NCBI RefSeq assembly: GCF_004355185.1
Contig: NZ_CP037922.1
Span: 248,001 to 312,000 of the forward strand
Direction: 5' to 3'
DNA from: Hymenobacter radiodurans
Lineage (GTDB): Bacteria; Bacteroidota; Bacteroidia; Cytophagales; Hymenobacteraceae
DNA: 64,000 bases
The stretch's first letter is position 1, and every line of letters begins with the position of its first letter. This document shows positions 56,545 through 64,000 of this stretch, piece after piece. The notes under the pieces were generated by a model, which saw only the letters and a list, made by a program, of their open reading frames with translations, did no database searches and was not told the DNA's origin. Position numbers and translations under genes: made by a program.

Positions 56545-56615
56545 CTCTGAGCTGGAGTTTAAGGTGCATTTGCCTTAAGCCAAAGTAAAAAGTGGAATTT
56601 ACATTGTGCTGACCA

Positions 56616-56646
56616 TTTGGTAATTCCGCAAAGGCTCGTACCTTTG
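56616..56646 (+). promoter_or_regulatory. Consensus Bacteroidota promoter for rpmG operon
   Basis: TTTG at 56616-56619, exactly 19 bp, then TACCTTTG at 56639-56646: both elements match fully. Predicted start near 56653, with the rpmG ATG at 56677. Confidence 0.8.
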
Positions 56647-56676
56647 CAGTCCTTAATCCAAAAACCCCCAGTCGAG

Positions 56677-56859
56677 ATGGCTAAGAAAGGAAACCGGGTG
56701 CAGGTAATCCTGGAGTGCACCGAGCACAAGAACTCGGGCCAGCCAGGCACCTCGCGCTATATCACTACGAAGAATCGTAAGAACACTCCTGAGCGCATTG
56801 AATTGAAGAAATTCAACTCTGTGCTGAAGAAGATGACCGTTCACAAGGAAATCAAGTAA
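56677..56859 (+). CDS. rpmG: 50S ribosomal protein L33
   Basis: 60 residues. [19 protein letters not shown] and [21 protein letters not shown] identify L33; the start is the ATG at 56677, not the upstream open frame. It lacks the zinc-binding CxxC pairs (a C- form). It has its own consensus promoter and is 8 bp before the DUF4295 gene. Confidence 0.97.
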   Translation: MAKKGNRVQVILECTEHKNSGQPGTSRYITTKNRKNTPERIELKKFNSVLKKMTVHKEIK

Positions 56860-56867
56860 GCTGAGCA

Positions 56868-57029
56868 ATGGCTAAGAAAGTAGTAGCAACCCTGAAAGTA
56901 GCGGGCGGAAAAGACTGGGCTAAAGTCATTCGCGCCGTGAAGTCGCCAAAAACTGGCGCTTACACCTTCCGTGAGGAAATGGTGCTCGTAGACAAAGTAC
57001 AGGAGTATTTGGCCTCCGGGACCAAGTAA
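56868..57029 (+). CDS. DUF4295 small basic protein
   Basis: 53 residues, MAKKVVATLKVAGGKDWAKV to VQEYLASGTK. This is the small basic protein found between rpmG and ftsY in Bacteroidota. It is thought to be ribosome-associated (context only). It starts 8 bp after rpmG and is followed by a terminator. Confidence 0.92.
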   Translation: MAKKVVATLKVAGGKDWAKVIRAVKSPKTGAYTFREEMVLVDKVQEYLASGTK

Positions 57030-57065
57030 TCTGACGCCTTTGTGGCGTTCCTGTAGTAAGTGAAG

Positions 57066-57092
57066 AAGTCCCGCCAGCAGTGGGACTTTTTT
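57066..57092 (+). terminator. Intrinsic terminator after DUF4295 gene
   Basis: AAGTCCC faces GGGACTT with a 9-base loop and a T6 run. It would end the rpmG-DUF4295 transcript before ftsY. Confidence 0.75.
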
Positions 57093-57097
57093 GCGTT

Positions 57098-57200
57098 GTA
57101 GCGCGAAGCTCCAGCTTCGTGCGTCGTTGCCCAATTAGTTTAGCTAGCTTGTGGTAACTATTTGCATGCAACGATACGCGAAGCTGGAGCTTCGCGCTAC
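57098..57200. repeat. REP-like inverted repeat, 33-bp arms
   Basis: Left arm GTAGCGCGAAGCTCCAGCTT at 57098-57117 and beyond, with its inverse ending at 57200. The outer 22 bp are identical and the rest nearly so. Each arm also holds the smaller palindrome GAAGCTCCAGCTTC. The right arm ends 10 bp before the ftsY ATG, a BIME-like element; I recall similar elements in Hymenobacter. Confidence 0.8.
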
Positions 57201-57210
57201 TTCCTCACCC

Positions 57211-58188
57211 ATGGGACTTTTCGACTTTTTCAAAAAGGATAAAGAAAGCAAAGAGCAGCAGGAGTCGCTGGACAAAGGGCTGGAAAAGTCTAAAACCAGC
57301 TTCTTCGATCAGCTCAGCAAAGCTGTTGTTGGTAAAAGCAAGGTAGACGAGGAAGTACTCGACGACCTAGAAGGGGTGCTAGTGCACGCCGACGTAGGCA
57401 TCGACACTACGGTGAAGGTTATCAAGCGCATCGAAGACCGCGTGGCTCGCGACAAGTTTGTGAGTACCAGCGAGCTTGACCGTATTCTGCGTGAAGAAAT
57501 TGCTGAGTTGCTTTCCGAAAACAACTCCGGCAGCGCCGTTCTCGACCGTCCTGATACGGGTGCCTACTCGGGGCCCTTTGTGATTATGGTAGTTGGTGTG
57601 AACGGGGTGGGCAAGACTACGACTATTGGTAAGCTAGCGCATCGCTTTCATTCAGCAGGGAAAAAAGTGGTGTTGGGAGCTGCTGATACCTTCCGTGCCG
57701 CCGCCGTGGATCAGCTTATTGTGTGGGGACAGCGTGTGGGTGTACCCGTGATTTCGCATGGCATGAACACCGACCCTGCTTCTGTAGCTTACGATGCGGT
57801 GCAGAAAGGCGTGGAGATGCAAGCCGATGTAGTGATTATCGATACGGCCGGGCGCCTGCACAACAAGGTGAACCTAATGAACGAGCTAAGCAAGATCAAG
57901 CGCGTGATGCAGAAGGTGATTCCCGATGCGCCCCACGAAGTGCTCTTAGTACTCGATGGCAGCACCGGTCAGAACGCTTTTTTGCAGGCGAAAGAATTTA
58001 CTCGCGCTACGGAGGTATCGGCTTTGGCCATTACCAAACTCGATGGCACTGCTAAAGGCGGCGTGGTTATCGGTATCTCCGATCAGTTTAATATTCCCGT
58101 GCGCTATATCGGTGTAGGAGAGAAGATGACCGACTTGCAGTTGTTTGACCGGCATACGTTCGTTAACTCGCTGTTTTCTAAGAAGTAA
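57211..58188 (+). CDS. ftsY: Signal recognition particle receptor FtsY
   Basis: 325 residues from ATG 57211 (MGLFDFFKKDKESKEQQESL); an upstream in-frame ATG at 57151 lies within the REP-like element and is not used. The NG domain has GVNGVGKTTTIGKLAHRF (G1), DTFRAAAVDQL, DTAGRLHNK and TKLDGTAKGGVV. It docks SRP-ribosome complexes at the inner membrane. It has only a short charged A domain. Confidence 0.95.
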   Translation: MGLFDFFKKDKESKEQQESLDKGLEKSKTSFFDQLSKAVVGKSKVDEEVLDDLEGVLVHADVGIDTTVKVIKRIEDRVARDKFVSTSELDRILREEIAELLSENNSGSAVLDRPDTGAYSGPFVIMVVGVNGVGKTTTIGKLAHRFHSAGKKVVLGAADTFRAAAVDQLIVWGQRVGVPVISHGMNTDPASVAYDAVQKGVEMQADVVIIDTAGRLHNKVNLMNELSKIKRVMQKVIPDAPHEVLLVLDGSTGQNAFLQAKEFTRATEVSALAITKLDGTAKGGVVIGISDQFNIPVRYIGVGEKMTDLQLFDRHTFVNSLFSKK

Positions 58189-58197
58189 TAAAGGTCT

Positions 58198-58243
58198 AGA
58201 AAAAGCCCCCAGTGCTGCTCGTGCGGTGCTGGGGGGCTTTTTG
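58198..58243 (+). terminator. Terminator after ftsY, uneven motif pair
   Basis: AAAAAGCCCCCAG (five C) faces CTGGGGGGCTTTTT (six G) across a short loop. One G is unpaired, as expected if one C were lost from the left arm. Confidence 0.88.
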
Positions 58244-58405
58244 CTTCATTCACGCAGCGAGATCATCCTATATAAGGCTGTAAGCAGATCAACTAGCCTT
58301 GCCTGTATGAAGTTGTTACTTGGTTTTTAGCATAGCATGGAAGGAGAGCAGGAGCCAATGCAGGCTATTGAACGTTCGGCCTAGGAAAAGGCGTTGGCTC
58401 GTACG

Positions 58406-58413
58406 TACCTTTG
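58406..58413 (+). promoter_or_regulatory. Bacteroidota -7 box for rimO
   Basis: TACCTTTG, an exact TAnnTTTG, 85 bp before the rimO ATG. No good -33 element is visible at the standard spacing. Confidence 0.45.
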
Positions 58414-58497
58414 CGCTCCCATTTTCGCGACATGCGGCTAGGGGCCAATTCATTCAGGATTAGGCGCTTCAATCTCTTCCTGACATACCCAATTGAC

Positions 58498-59814
58498 ATG
58501 AAAGTAAAAGGCACTCGGGCCAATAAAGTAAACGTCATCACGCTGGGCTGCTCCAAAAATGTAGTGGACTCGGAAGTGCTGATGGGCCAGCTCCGGGCCA
58601 ACCAGTTCGATGTAACGCACGAGGCGGCGACTAGTGATGCTAACATCGTGATTATCAACACCTGCGGCTTCATTGATAACGCCAAGCAGGAAAGCATTGA
58701 TACCATTTTGCGCTACGCCGACGAGAAGGAAGCAGGCCGATTGGAAAAACTCTACGTAACGGGTTGCTTATCGCAACGCTATAAGTCGGACCTGGAAGTC
58801 GAAATTCCGCAGGTAGACGCGTATTTCGGTACGCTGGAATTGCCGCAATTGCTGAAGACGCTGGAAGCCGACTACAAGCATGAACTCGTGGGTGAGCGGC
58901 TGATTACGACGCCTTCGCACTACGCGTACTTCAAAATTGCCGAAGGCTGCAACCGACCTTGCTCGTTTTGCGCCATTCCGCTGATGCGCGGCAAGCACGT
59001 AGATCGGCCGATGGAAGACTTAGTGCGCGAAGCCAAGCGTTTGGCTTCTATGGGCACGAAGGAGTTGATTCTTATTGCCCAAGATCTGACTTACTATGGC
59101 TTACAGGCTTATGGTGAGCGGAAATTGGCTGATTTGCTCCGCAACTTGTCCGATGTGAACGGTATCGACTGGATTCGGCTGCAGTACGCGTATCCTTCGC
59201 AGTTTCCGCTGGATGCGCTGGATGTAATGGCCGAGCGCTCCAACATTTGCAAGTACTTAGATATGCCTCTGCAGCATATCTCGGATAACATGCTCAAAAC
59301 CATGCGTCGGGGAATTAGCAAGCGCCGGACGATAGAGCTGGTAGATACCATGCGCCAACGCGTGCCGGGCATTGCCCTGCGCACGACGCTGATTGCGGGC
59401 CATCCCGGCGAAACGGAACAGGATTTCGACGAGCTGTATGATTTTGTGGAGCGCACCCGCTTCGATCGGTTGGGCATCTTCACGTATTCGCACGAAGAAA
59501 ATACTCATTCGCACTCGCTAATTGACGATGTGGCTGCCGAGCTAAAGCAGGAGCGCGCCGACCAGATTATGGAGCTGCAGCAAGGTATTTCGATGGAGCT
59601 GAACGAGCAGAAAGTAGGGCAAACGTACAAAGTGCTGTTTGACCGCAAGGAAAGCGGCTACTTCGTGGGCCGTACGGAGTTTGACTCGCCGGAAGTAGAC
59701 AATGAAGTATTGGTAGCCGCTACGCCCGACACCCACGTGCGCTTAGGCGACTTCGCGCCCGTGCTCATTCACGACGCTTCCGACTTTGACCTTTATGGTA
59801 CGTTAGTGCGCTAA
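58498..59814 (+). CDS. rimO: Ribosomal protein S12 methylthiotransferase RimO
   Basis: 438 residues from ATG 58498. UPF0004 cysteines are in NVITLGCSKNVVDSE, IINTCGFI and VTGCLSQR. The radical SAM cluster is CNRPCSFCAIP (CxxxCxxC). A TRAM domain ends the protein. It methylthiolates an aspartate of S12. It follows ftsY as in the conserved Bacteroidota cluster. Confidence 0.95.
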   Translation: MKVKGTRANKVNVITLGCSKNVVDSEVLMGQLRANQFDVTHEAATSDANIVIINTCGFIDNAKQESIDTILRYADEKEAGRLEKLYVTGCLSQRYKSDLEVEIPQVDAYFGTLELPQLLKTLEADYKHELVGERLITTPSHYAYFKIAEGCNRPCSFCAIPLMRGKHVDRPMEDLVREAKRLASMGTKELILIAQDLTYYGLQAYGERKLADLLRNLSDVNGIDWIRLQYAYPSQFPLDALDVMAERSNICKYLDMPLQHISDNMLKTMRRGISKRRTIELVDTMRQRVPGIALRTTLIAGHPGETEQDFDELYDFVERTRFDRLGIFTYSHEENTHSHSLIDDVAAELKQERADQIMELQQGISMELNEQKVGQTYKVLFDRKESGYFVGRTEFDSPEVDNEVLVAATPDTHVRLGDFAPVLIHDASDFDLYGTLVR

Positions 59815-59834
59815 ACCTAGCATTGAACCAGGTA

Positions 59835-59880
59835 GAAAAGCCCCCAGAGCCAGCTAAAACTTGCTCTGGGGGCTTTTTGG
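59835..59880. terminator. Bidirectional terminator from motif pair
   Basis: AAAAGCCCCCAGAGC faces GCTCTGGGGGCTTTTT. Both arms are five-G motif copies. It lies between rimO (+) and the acyltransferase gene (-). Confidence 0.88.
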
Positions 59881-59945
59881 TGCATTTGACTACAAACGAC
59901 CGGCTCCCATTAGGGCAGAATACCCTCACAGACAGATATCTCACG

Positions 59946-61124
59946 CTACTTTTTGCTGCCCAGCGAGGCCGGAGCTAAAATAGGCTCGGCCGCCGCCGGA
60001 ATTGGCGCAGCGGTGCGCGACCGGCCTTTCAAACGGAGAAAGGGCGTCTCGAAGTAGCGGTAGCTTACCCAGGCCATAGCCGCACTGATCAGCAGTGCCA
60101 AGGCCGAGTAAACCAGCACGAAGCTCAGATCTTCAGGCCCGGGCCAGAAGCGGCGCACACCTATCAAAGCTATTTGCAGGCCGATGGGGTGGAGGCAGTA
60201 AAAACCGTAGGTAAACGTGCCCCAGTAGGTAAAGAGGCGGTTTCGGCTCATTTTGTAAAACGACTGGGTGGCATAGTTTTGCTCCAGAATAACAAATACA
60301 AAAAACAGCGCCAGCACCACGCGCCGCCCAGTAAGCAGCACAGGGCCGGTAAGCAAGTGCTCTTGCCCCAAGATCAGAGTAAAGCCTGCGACGTAGCCCA
60401 ACACGATGGTCAGCCGAGACCAAGAACCTACCCAATCCCGAAAGCTGGGCCGGTGAAAGGCAAGCCACGCCGCGCCGCCGCCCATCACCAAATCGGACAG
60501 AACAGAGAACGTGTGCTGGTAGAGTACATCGCCGTCGGAGCGATAGAGGTAGCGGAAGGCCAGCGAAAAGACGATGAGCAGGATAAATAACGTGGGTCGG
60601 GCCTTGCGGAAGAGTAGCAGGAGCAGCGGCCAGAACAAATAGAACTGCTCCTCAATCGCCACTGACCATAACACACTCAGATTGAAAGCGGCCGCATCTA
60701 TTCCATCGTGAAACAGCGCCATATTGGCCAGAAAGGTGAGATAATAGAGGGGGCTGGCACCTTCTACCCATTCCTGCCCCATCTTCGCTTTCAGTACGGG
60801 CATTACCAGAAAGCCGAAGGCCACGCAGGCGTAATACAAGGGCCAGATGCGCACAATGCGGCGGCGGTAAAAAGCGGGAATGTCGTAGCGGCCCCAGTTT
60901 TTCTCCTCCTCTAGAAGCAAGTAGGTGATGAGAAAGCCCGACAGCACGAAGAAGAAATTGACGCCTACGTGACCCGTGCTCAAAGCATTAAGACCATAGC
61001 GGTAGGCCGCCGTTGACTGCACCTCGGGGCTGGGAAGATTGATGAAACTGTGAATAAGAAAAACGGCCAGACACGCCACTGTCCGTAAGCCATCGAGGTT
61101 GGGAAAGTAAGGACGTGAAGCCAT
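59946..61124 (-). CDS. Acyltransferase family 3 membrane protein
   Basis: 392 residues with about ten membrane segments. Family marks are NLDGLRTVACLAVFLIHSF (catalytic His), VNFFFVLSGFLITYLL, FYRRRIVRIWPLYY and SVLWSVAIEEQFYLFWPL. It would O-acylate a surface carbohydrate or related molecule; the substrate is unknown. It is divergent from bshC. Confidence 0.88.
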   Translation of the reverse strand: MASRPYFPNLDGLRTVACLAVFLIHSFINLPSPEVQSTAAYRYGLNALSTGHVGVNFFFVLSGFLITYLLLEEEKNWGRYDIPAFYRRRIVRIWPLYYACVAFGFLVMPVLKAKMGQEWVEGASPLYYLTFLANMALFHDGIDAAAFNLSVLWSVAIEEQFYLFWPLLLLLFRKARPTLFILLIVFSLAFRYLYRSDGDVLYQHTFSVLSDLVMGGGAAWLAFHRPSFRDWVGSWSRLTIVLGYVAGFTLILGQEHLLTGPVLLTGRRVVLALFFVFVILEQNYATQSFYKMSRNRLFTYWGTFTYGFYCLHPIGLQIALIGVRRFWPGPEDLSFVLVYSALALLISAAMAWVSYRYFETPFLRLKGRSRTAAPIPAAAEPILAPASLGSKK

Positions 61125-61320
61125 GTAGCGGAACTAAAAGGGAAAAGTGAGGCTAATTTACTGAAGGCCGAATACAGCGTCGATATAGTTCTACGAATAA
61201 AAATGGCTGGTATTTTGGAGGCAATACGGGCAAATTTGGGAGGTCGGCACGGGCAACTACGGAAATAGCCCGTTACTTTGTTGGGCTTTGCTGGTTAAAC
61301 CAGCTTATCACACTCCAATC

Positions 61321-62898
61321 ATGCACGTGACCACCCTCCCGTACGCCGCTACCGGTGCTTTTTCCGCTTTAGTTACCGATTACTTAGCCCAGCAAGCAGC
61401 GCTGAAGCCTTTCTATCACCGCTTCCCCACCTTGGAGGCCTTTGGTGGGCAAATTGAGGAGAAACAAGCCAGCTATTCTGCTGAAAGTCGGGAGCGGCTG
61501 GTGGCTGGTCTGCGGGAGCAATATAAAGAGGTGAATTTGCCCCCCAGCGTAGCGGCTAACCTTGAACTGCTGGCGCAGCCTACCACCTTCACGGTTACCA
61601 CAGGGCACCAGCTAAACCTGTTCACGGGGCCTCTGTACTTCATTTATAAGATTATAACTACCGTTAAGCTGAGCCAGCAGTTGAAGGCGAAGTATCCGCA
61701 GTACGACTTTGTGCCGGTGTACTGGATGGCTACCGAAGACCACGATTTTGCCGAAATCAACCACTTTCAGCTCTTCGGTAAGCGCTACGAGTGGCAGGCT
61801 GAGAATGTAGGTGGTCCTGTTGGTCGGATGACGTTGGACGGGTTGGAGGAGAATGTGCTCAGCCAGTTGTCGGCGGATGTACCAGCCGCTTTTATAGAAG
61901 CATACCGCAAATCATCGACCCTAGCTGAGGCCACGCGTCTGCTTGTAACGGAGCTGTTTGGTGAAATGGGCTTGGTTTGTCTGGATGCCGATATGGCCGC
62001 GTTGAAGCAGGCGTTGGTGCCCGTGCTGAAACAGGAAATCAGTGCCCAGGCTTCCTTTAAAGCGGTGCAAACCACCAATGAGCAGCTTACGGCTGCCAAT
62101 TATAAGCCCCAGGTGTATGCCCGCCCGGTCAACCTGTTTTTTCTGACTGACCAAGGCAAGCGCGAGCGGATAGAACCCGAAGACGACTCTTTTGTGGTGC
62201 GTAATACGGACCTGCGCTACAGCACGGAGGAATTACTGGAGCTAGTCGGTAAACAGCCCGAATGCTTAAGCCCCAATGTGGTGTTGCGCCCGCTGTATCA
62301 GGAGCTGCTGCTGCCCAATTTGTGCTACATCGGAGGTGGCGCGGAAGTAGCCTACTGGTTTCAGCTCAAGCAGGTATTTGCCGATAACAAAGTGCCTTTC
62401 CCAATACTGTTGCTGCGCAATTCGGGCCTATATGTGGGTAAGGCCAGTGCGGGCAAATTACGCAAGCTAGGCCTGACAGCTAACGACTTATTTCAGCCGC
62501 TGCCGGAGTTGAAAAAACAAGTCGGCAGTGCAATAGGCCAGGAGGAAGTGAGCTTGAAAGCGCAGCAAGAAGCGCTGGGGGGCATTTTTAAGGAGATAAC
62601 CGACCTCGCGCAGCGCCTCGACCCTACGCTGGTTAAAACCGTAGCGGCCGAAGCTCAAAAAGCGGCCGCTGGCATCGGCAACTTGGAAAAGCGCCTGAGC
62701 AAAGCTGCCGAAAACAAACACGAAATTGTTTTTACCCAGCTTACGGCTTTGAAAGACAAGCTTTTCCCCAATGGCGACCTACAGGAGCGGGTGGAGAATG
62801 TGTTGAGCATTATCATCAACAACCCTGAGTTTCTACAGCAGCTTTTCGACGCCTTTGATCCGCTGGCGCTGGAGTTTACGGTGCTGGAGGAAGAGTAG
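61321..62898 (+). CDS. bshC: Bacillithiol biosynthesis cysteine-adding enzyme BshC
   Basis: 525 residues from ATG 61321 (MHVTTLPYAATGAFSALVTDYL). Diagnostic stretches are TTGHQLNLFTGPLYFIYKI, VYWMATEDHDFAEINHF and PNVVLRPLYQE. It adds cysteine to glucosamine-malate in bacillithiol synthesis. Motif copies at 61539 and 62577 encode NLPPS and LGGIF in frame. Confidence 0.93.
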   Translation: MHVTTLPYAATGAFSALVTDYLAQQAALKPFYHRFPTLEAFGGQIEEKQASYSAESRERLVAGLREQYKEVNLPPSVAANLELLAQPTTFTVTTGHQLNLFTGPLYFIYKIITTVKLSQQLKAKYPQYDFVPVYWMATEDHDFAEINHFQLFGKRYEWQAENVGGPVGRMTLDGLEENVLSQLSADVPAAFIEAYRKSSTLAEATRLLVTELFGEMGLVCLDADMAALKQALVPVLKQEISAQASFKAVQTTNEQLTAANYKPQVYARPVNLFFLTDQGKRERIEPEDDSFVVRNTDLRYSTEELLELVGKQPECLSPNVVLRPLYQELLLPNLCYIGGGAEVAYWFQLKQVFADNKVPFPILLLRNSGLYVGKASAGKLRKLGLTANDLFQPLPELKKQVGSAIGQEEVSLKAQQEALGGIFKEITDLAQRLDPTLVKTVAAEAQKAAAGIGNLEKRLSKAAENKHEIVFTQLTALKDKLFPNGDLQERVENVLSIIINNPEFLQQLFDAFDPLALEFTVLEEE

Positions 62899-62967
62899 AC
62901 TTTCGCTTATCTACGAAGCGTGAGTTTGAGTGCTCAGGTCGCTTGGGGGCTTTTTGCTGATTCTTTT

Positions 62968-63543
62968 ATGCTGAAAGCAGACATACGTCGCACCTTTTTA
63001 ACTCGCCGCCGCACGCTAACGGAAGCAGAAGTAGAGCGGCGCAGTGCGCTGCTTAGCCAGCAGTTATTCGAGAGCTTTCCCATTGCCGACTGGCGTTGGC
63101 TGCATGTGTTTCTACCTATCGCGAAGCAGCACGAGCCGGATACCTGGCTAATTATTCACCGCATCTGGGCGGAGTTTCCGCTAGTGCAGTTGGCCGTACC
63201 CATAATGCAGGCCGATGGGCATACGTTGCGCCACTATCACCTTACCCCTGACACGCAGCTGGTTACGAATCGTTGGGGAATACCGGAGCCGGTTGGAGCG
63301 GAAGAAAAGCCCCCCACGGTCTTTGATGCTGTGCTGGTACCGCTGCTGGCGTGCGACTTGAGCGGCCATCGGGTAGGATATGGCAAGGGTTTCTACGACC
63401 GTTTTCTGGCGCAATGTCGGCCGGAGGCGCAGCGGATAGGCTTGTCACTGGAGCCACCCATTACCCAAGTTGTGGATGTAAACACTACTGATCAGCCGCT
63501 GACGGCTTGTATCACGCCCGAGCAAATATTCTGGTTTCGCTAA
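62968..63543 (+). CDS. 5-formyltetrahydrofolate cyclo-ligase
   Basis: 191 residues from ATG 62968 (MLKADIRRTFLTRRRTL). The nucleotide and folate site is shown by DAVLVPLLACDLSGHRVGYG followed by KGFYDRFL. It converts 5-formyl-THF to 5,10-methenyl-THF. A five-G motif copy (62945) lies just before the start. Its 3' end overlaps the next gene's end by 4 bp on the opposite strand. Confidence 0.92.
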   Translation: MLKADIRRTFLTRRRTLTEAEVERRSALLSQQLFESFPIADWRWLHVFLPIAKQHEPDTWLIIHRIWAEFPLVQLAVPIMQADGHTLRHYHLTPDTQLVTNRWGIPEPVGAEEKPPTVFDAVLVPLLACDLSGHRVGYGKGFYDRFLAQCRPEAQRIGLSLEPPITQVVDVNTTDQPLTACITPEQIFWFR

Positions 63544-64000
63544 GGACGGGGCACACCTAAGCTGTCTGGCGCGACTATTTCTAAGCCCGTAATACGGGCC
63601 TGACCCCAGGGAGCAATACTAATATTGACGAGTAGTGGCTTCCGTGCCCCTCGCCGCTCCAACTCCTGACCGGTTCCTTCGGGTACGTAGTAGCGCTCCA
63701 GATTGTAGCGAATGCGCAGGTTGCGGCGCCAACGGTCGGCTACCCAGCCACGCAGCACCACTTGGTCGGCGGGTACGTCGGGTTTTTTTGCATACACGCG
63801 CACTGCCTCATACGCCTCTCCAGCCGGCCGAAGTACCACGTACACCGGGTCGCCGCGCCGTGGGCGCGGACCGGGCTCCCGCCACAAACTGGTGGGCAAC
63901 TGACTAATGGAATAATTCAGCGTAACGTAGTCGCCGTAGAGGAGGTCGCGCGGGTCGATAGGGGTGGTTCGGAGCGTAATGACGCGGCCATAGGCCGTGG
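63540..64000 (-). CDS. GDYXXLXY domain protein, N-terminus outside window
   Basis: The frame stays open to the window edge, so the protein continues beyond 64000. The visible part includes RDLLYGDYVTLNYSIS, which is the GDYXXLXY signature, and then a beta-rich stretch (YNLERYYVPEGTGQELERRG). Function unknown. It is usually a membrane-anchored protein found with a DUF2157 or similar partner. Confidence 0.8.
   Translation of the reverse strand, partial: TAYGRVITLRTTPIDPRDLLYGDYVTLNYSISQLPTSLWREPGPRPRRGDPVYVVLRPAGEAYEAVRVYAKKPDVPADQVVLRGWVADRWRRNLRIRYNLERYYVPEGTGQELERRGARKPLLVNISIAPWGQARITGLEIVAPDSLGVPRP

Larger units (their letters stand above)
93..63315. repeat. Dispersed G6-C motif family, about 57 copies
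   Basis: Consensus CTGGGGGGC followed by A/T bases. Plus-strand G6C cores start near 2193, 6795, 7104, 9516, 11276, 16449, 16854, 19079, 19552, 22059, 22133, 23010, 23386, 27174, 28040, 28102, 30264, 31252, 37280, 42997, 43811, 46099, 46160, 47949, 48054, 50622, 51870, 53109, 58231 and 62577. Minus-strand cores (GC6) start near 93, 1851, 9186, 9498, 10143, 13936, 18302, 18476, 18509, 21555, 23736, 30246, 34323, 34619, 34928, 37533, 41082, 42856, 47254, 50447, 52646, 53179, 54426, 54910, 61539 and 63309. About 30 carry the exact 9-mer CTGGGGGGC; about one would be expected by chance at this GC. Nearly every G6 run in the window is followed by C and then A/T. Counts were made by eye and may be off by a few. 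Confidence 0.9.

Noticed and set aside
93-63315. Motif as an FtsK-orienting (KOPS) or other strand-polar replication signal
   Set aside because: Copies are almost equally split between strands with no switch point in the window. A larger region could still show skew.
93-63315. Motif as G-quadruplex former
   Set aside because: Each copy has a single G6 run without the three further nearby G runs needed for an intramolecular quadruplex.
1-64000. CRISPR arrays, tRNA or rRNA genes, insertion sequences, prophage
   Set aside because: Looked for and not seen: no regular spaced repeats, no transposase or integrase, no phage structural genes, no tRNA-like or rRNA-like stretches.

Overview
The window reads as chromosomal DNA of a Bacteroidota bacterium, most probably a Hymenobacter-like member of the Cytophagales. 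The evidence is: Bacteroidota-type promoters (TTTG, about 19 bp, TAnnTTTG), a type IX secretion sorting domain on an M4 protease, an M56 peptidase fused to a TonB domain next to a BlaI repressor, BshC (bacillithiol), the rpmB / rpmG / DUF4295 / ftsY / rimO cluster, DUF5522, and moderately high GC. There are no rRNA or tRNA genes, CRISPR arrays, insertion sequences or prophage that I can see. The genus is an inference; no search was possible.

Layout. 1-5 kb: a TldD/PmbA pair (one partial), a REP-like inverted repeat, and an McrBC restriction locus whose McrB is frameshifted twice. 5-9.5 kb: secreted hydrolase, BlaI/M56 sensor pair with an 11-bp dyad operator, and an unknown lipoprotein. 9.5-16.5 kb: a TolC / universal-stress protein / EmrA / EmrB efflux operon divergent from a GAF-GAF-AAA+ enhancer-binding regulator. 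16.5-24 kb: pullulanase, pentapeptide protein, patatin with BamA-type barrel, DUF486, phospholipase C-like protein, def and ruvX. 24-38.5 kb: CtpA-type protease, transglutaminase, homogentisate dioxygenase, two paralogous secreted proteins, HMG-CoA reductase, TonB and WG-repeat proteins, M20 amidohydrolase, ATP-grasp and SDR enzymes. 38.7-54 kb: M4/T9SS protease, outer-membrane barrel, TPR protein, esterase, GAF protein, glycoside hydrolase, CDF transporter, APC permease, hemB, rocD, DUF2314 and DUF6056 proteins. 54-64 kb: ribosomal proteins L28 and L33, DUF4295, ftsY and rimO with pepP inserted among them, then acyltransferase, bshC, 5-formyl-THF cyclo-ligase and a GDYXXLXY protein.

The most unusual signal is not a gene. 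A short motif, consensus CTGGGGGGC followed by about six A/T bases (T6, AAATTT or ATTTT), occurs about 57 times, roughly once per 1.1 kb. It is on both strands about equally, inside genes in every reading frame as well as between them, and it forms the facing arms of several intrinsic terminators. This resembles the genomic behaviour of DNA uptake sequences, or of Chi-like or HIP1-like iterated motifs.

At least nine genes-worth of frameshifts sit in G/C homopolymer runs, most exactly where a motif copy has five G instead of six. Restoring one base gives full-length, family-typical proteins at every site. Homopolymer errors in the assembly are the simplest explanation; real slippage at the motif is the interesting alternative. 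These genes are listed as pseudogenes with their restored extent and reading.
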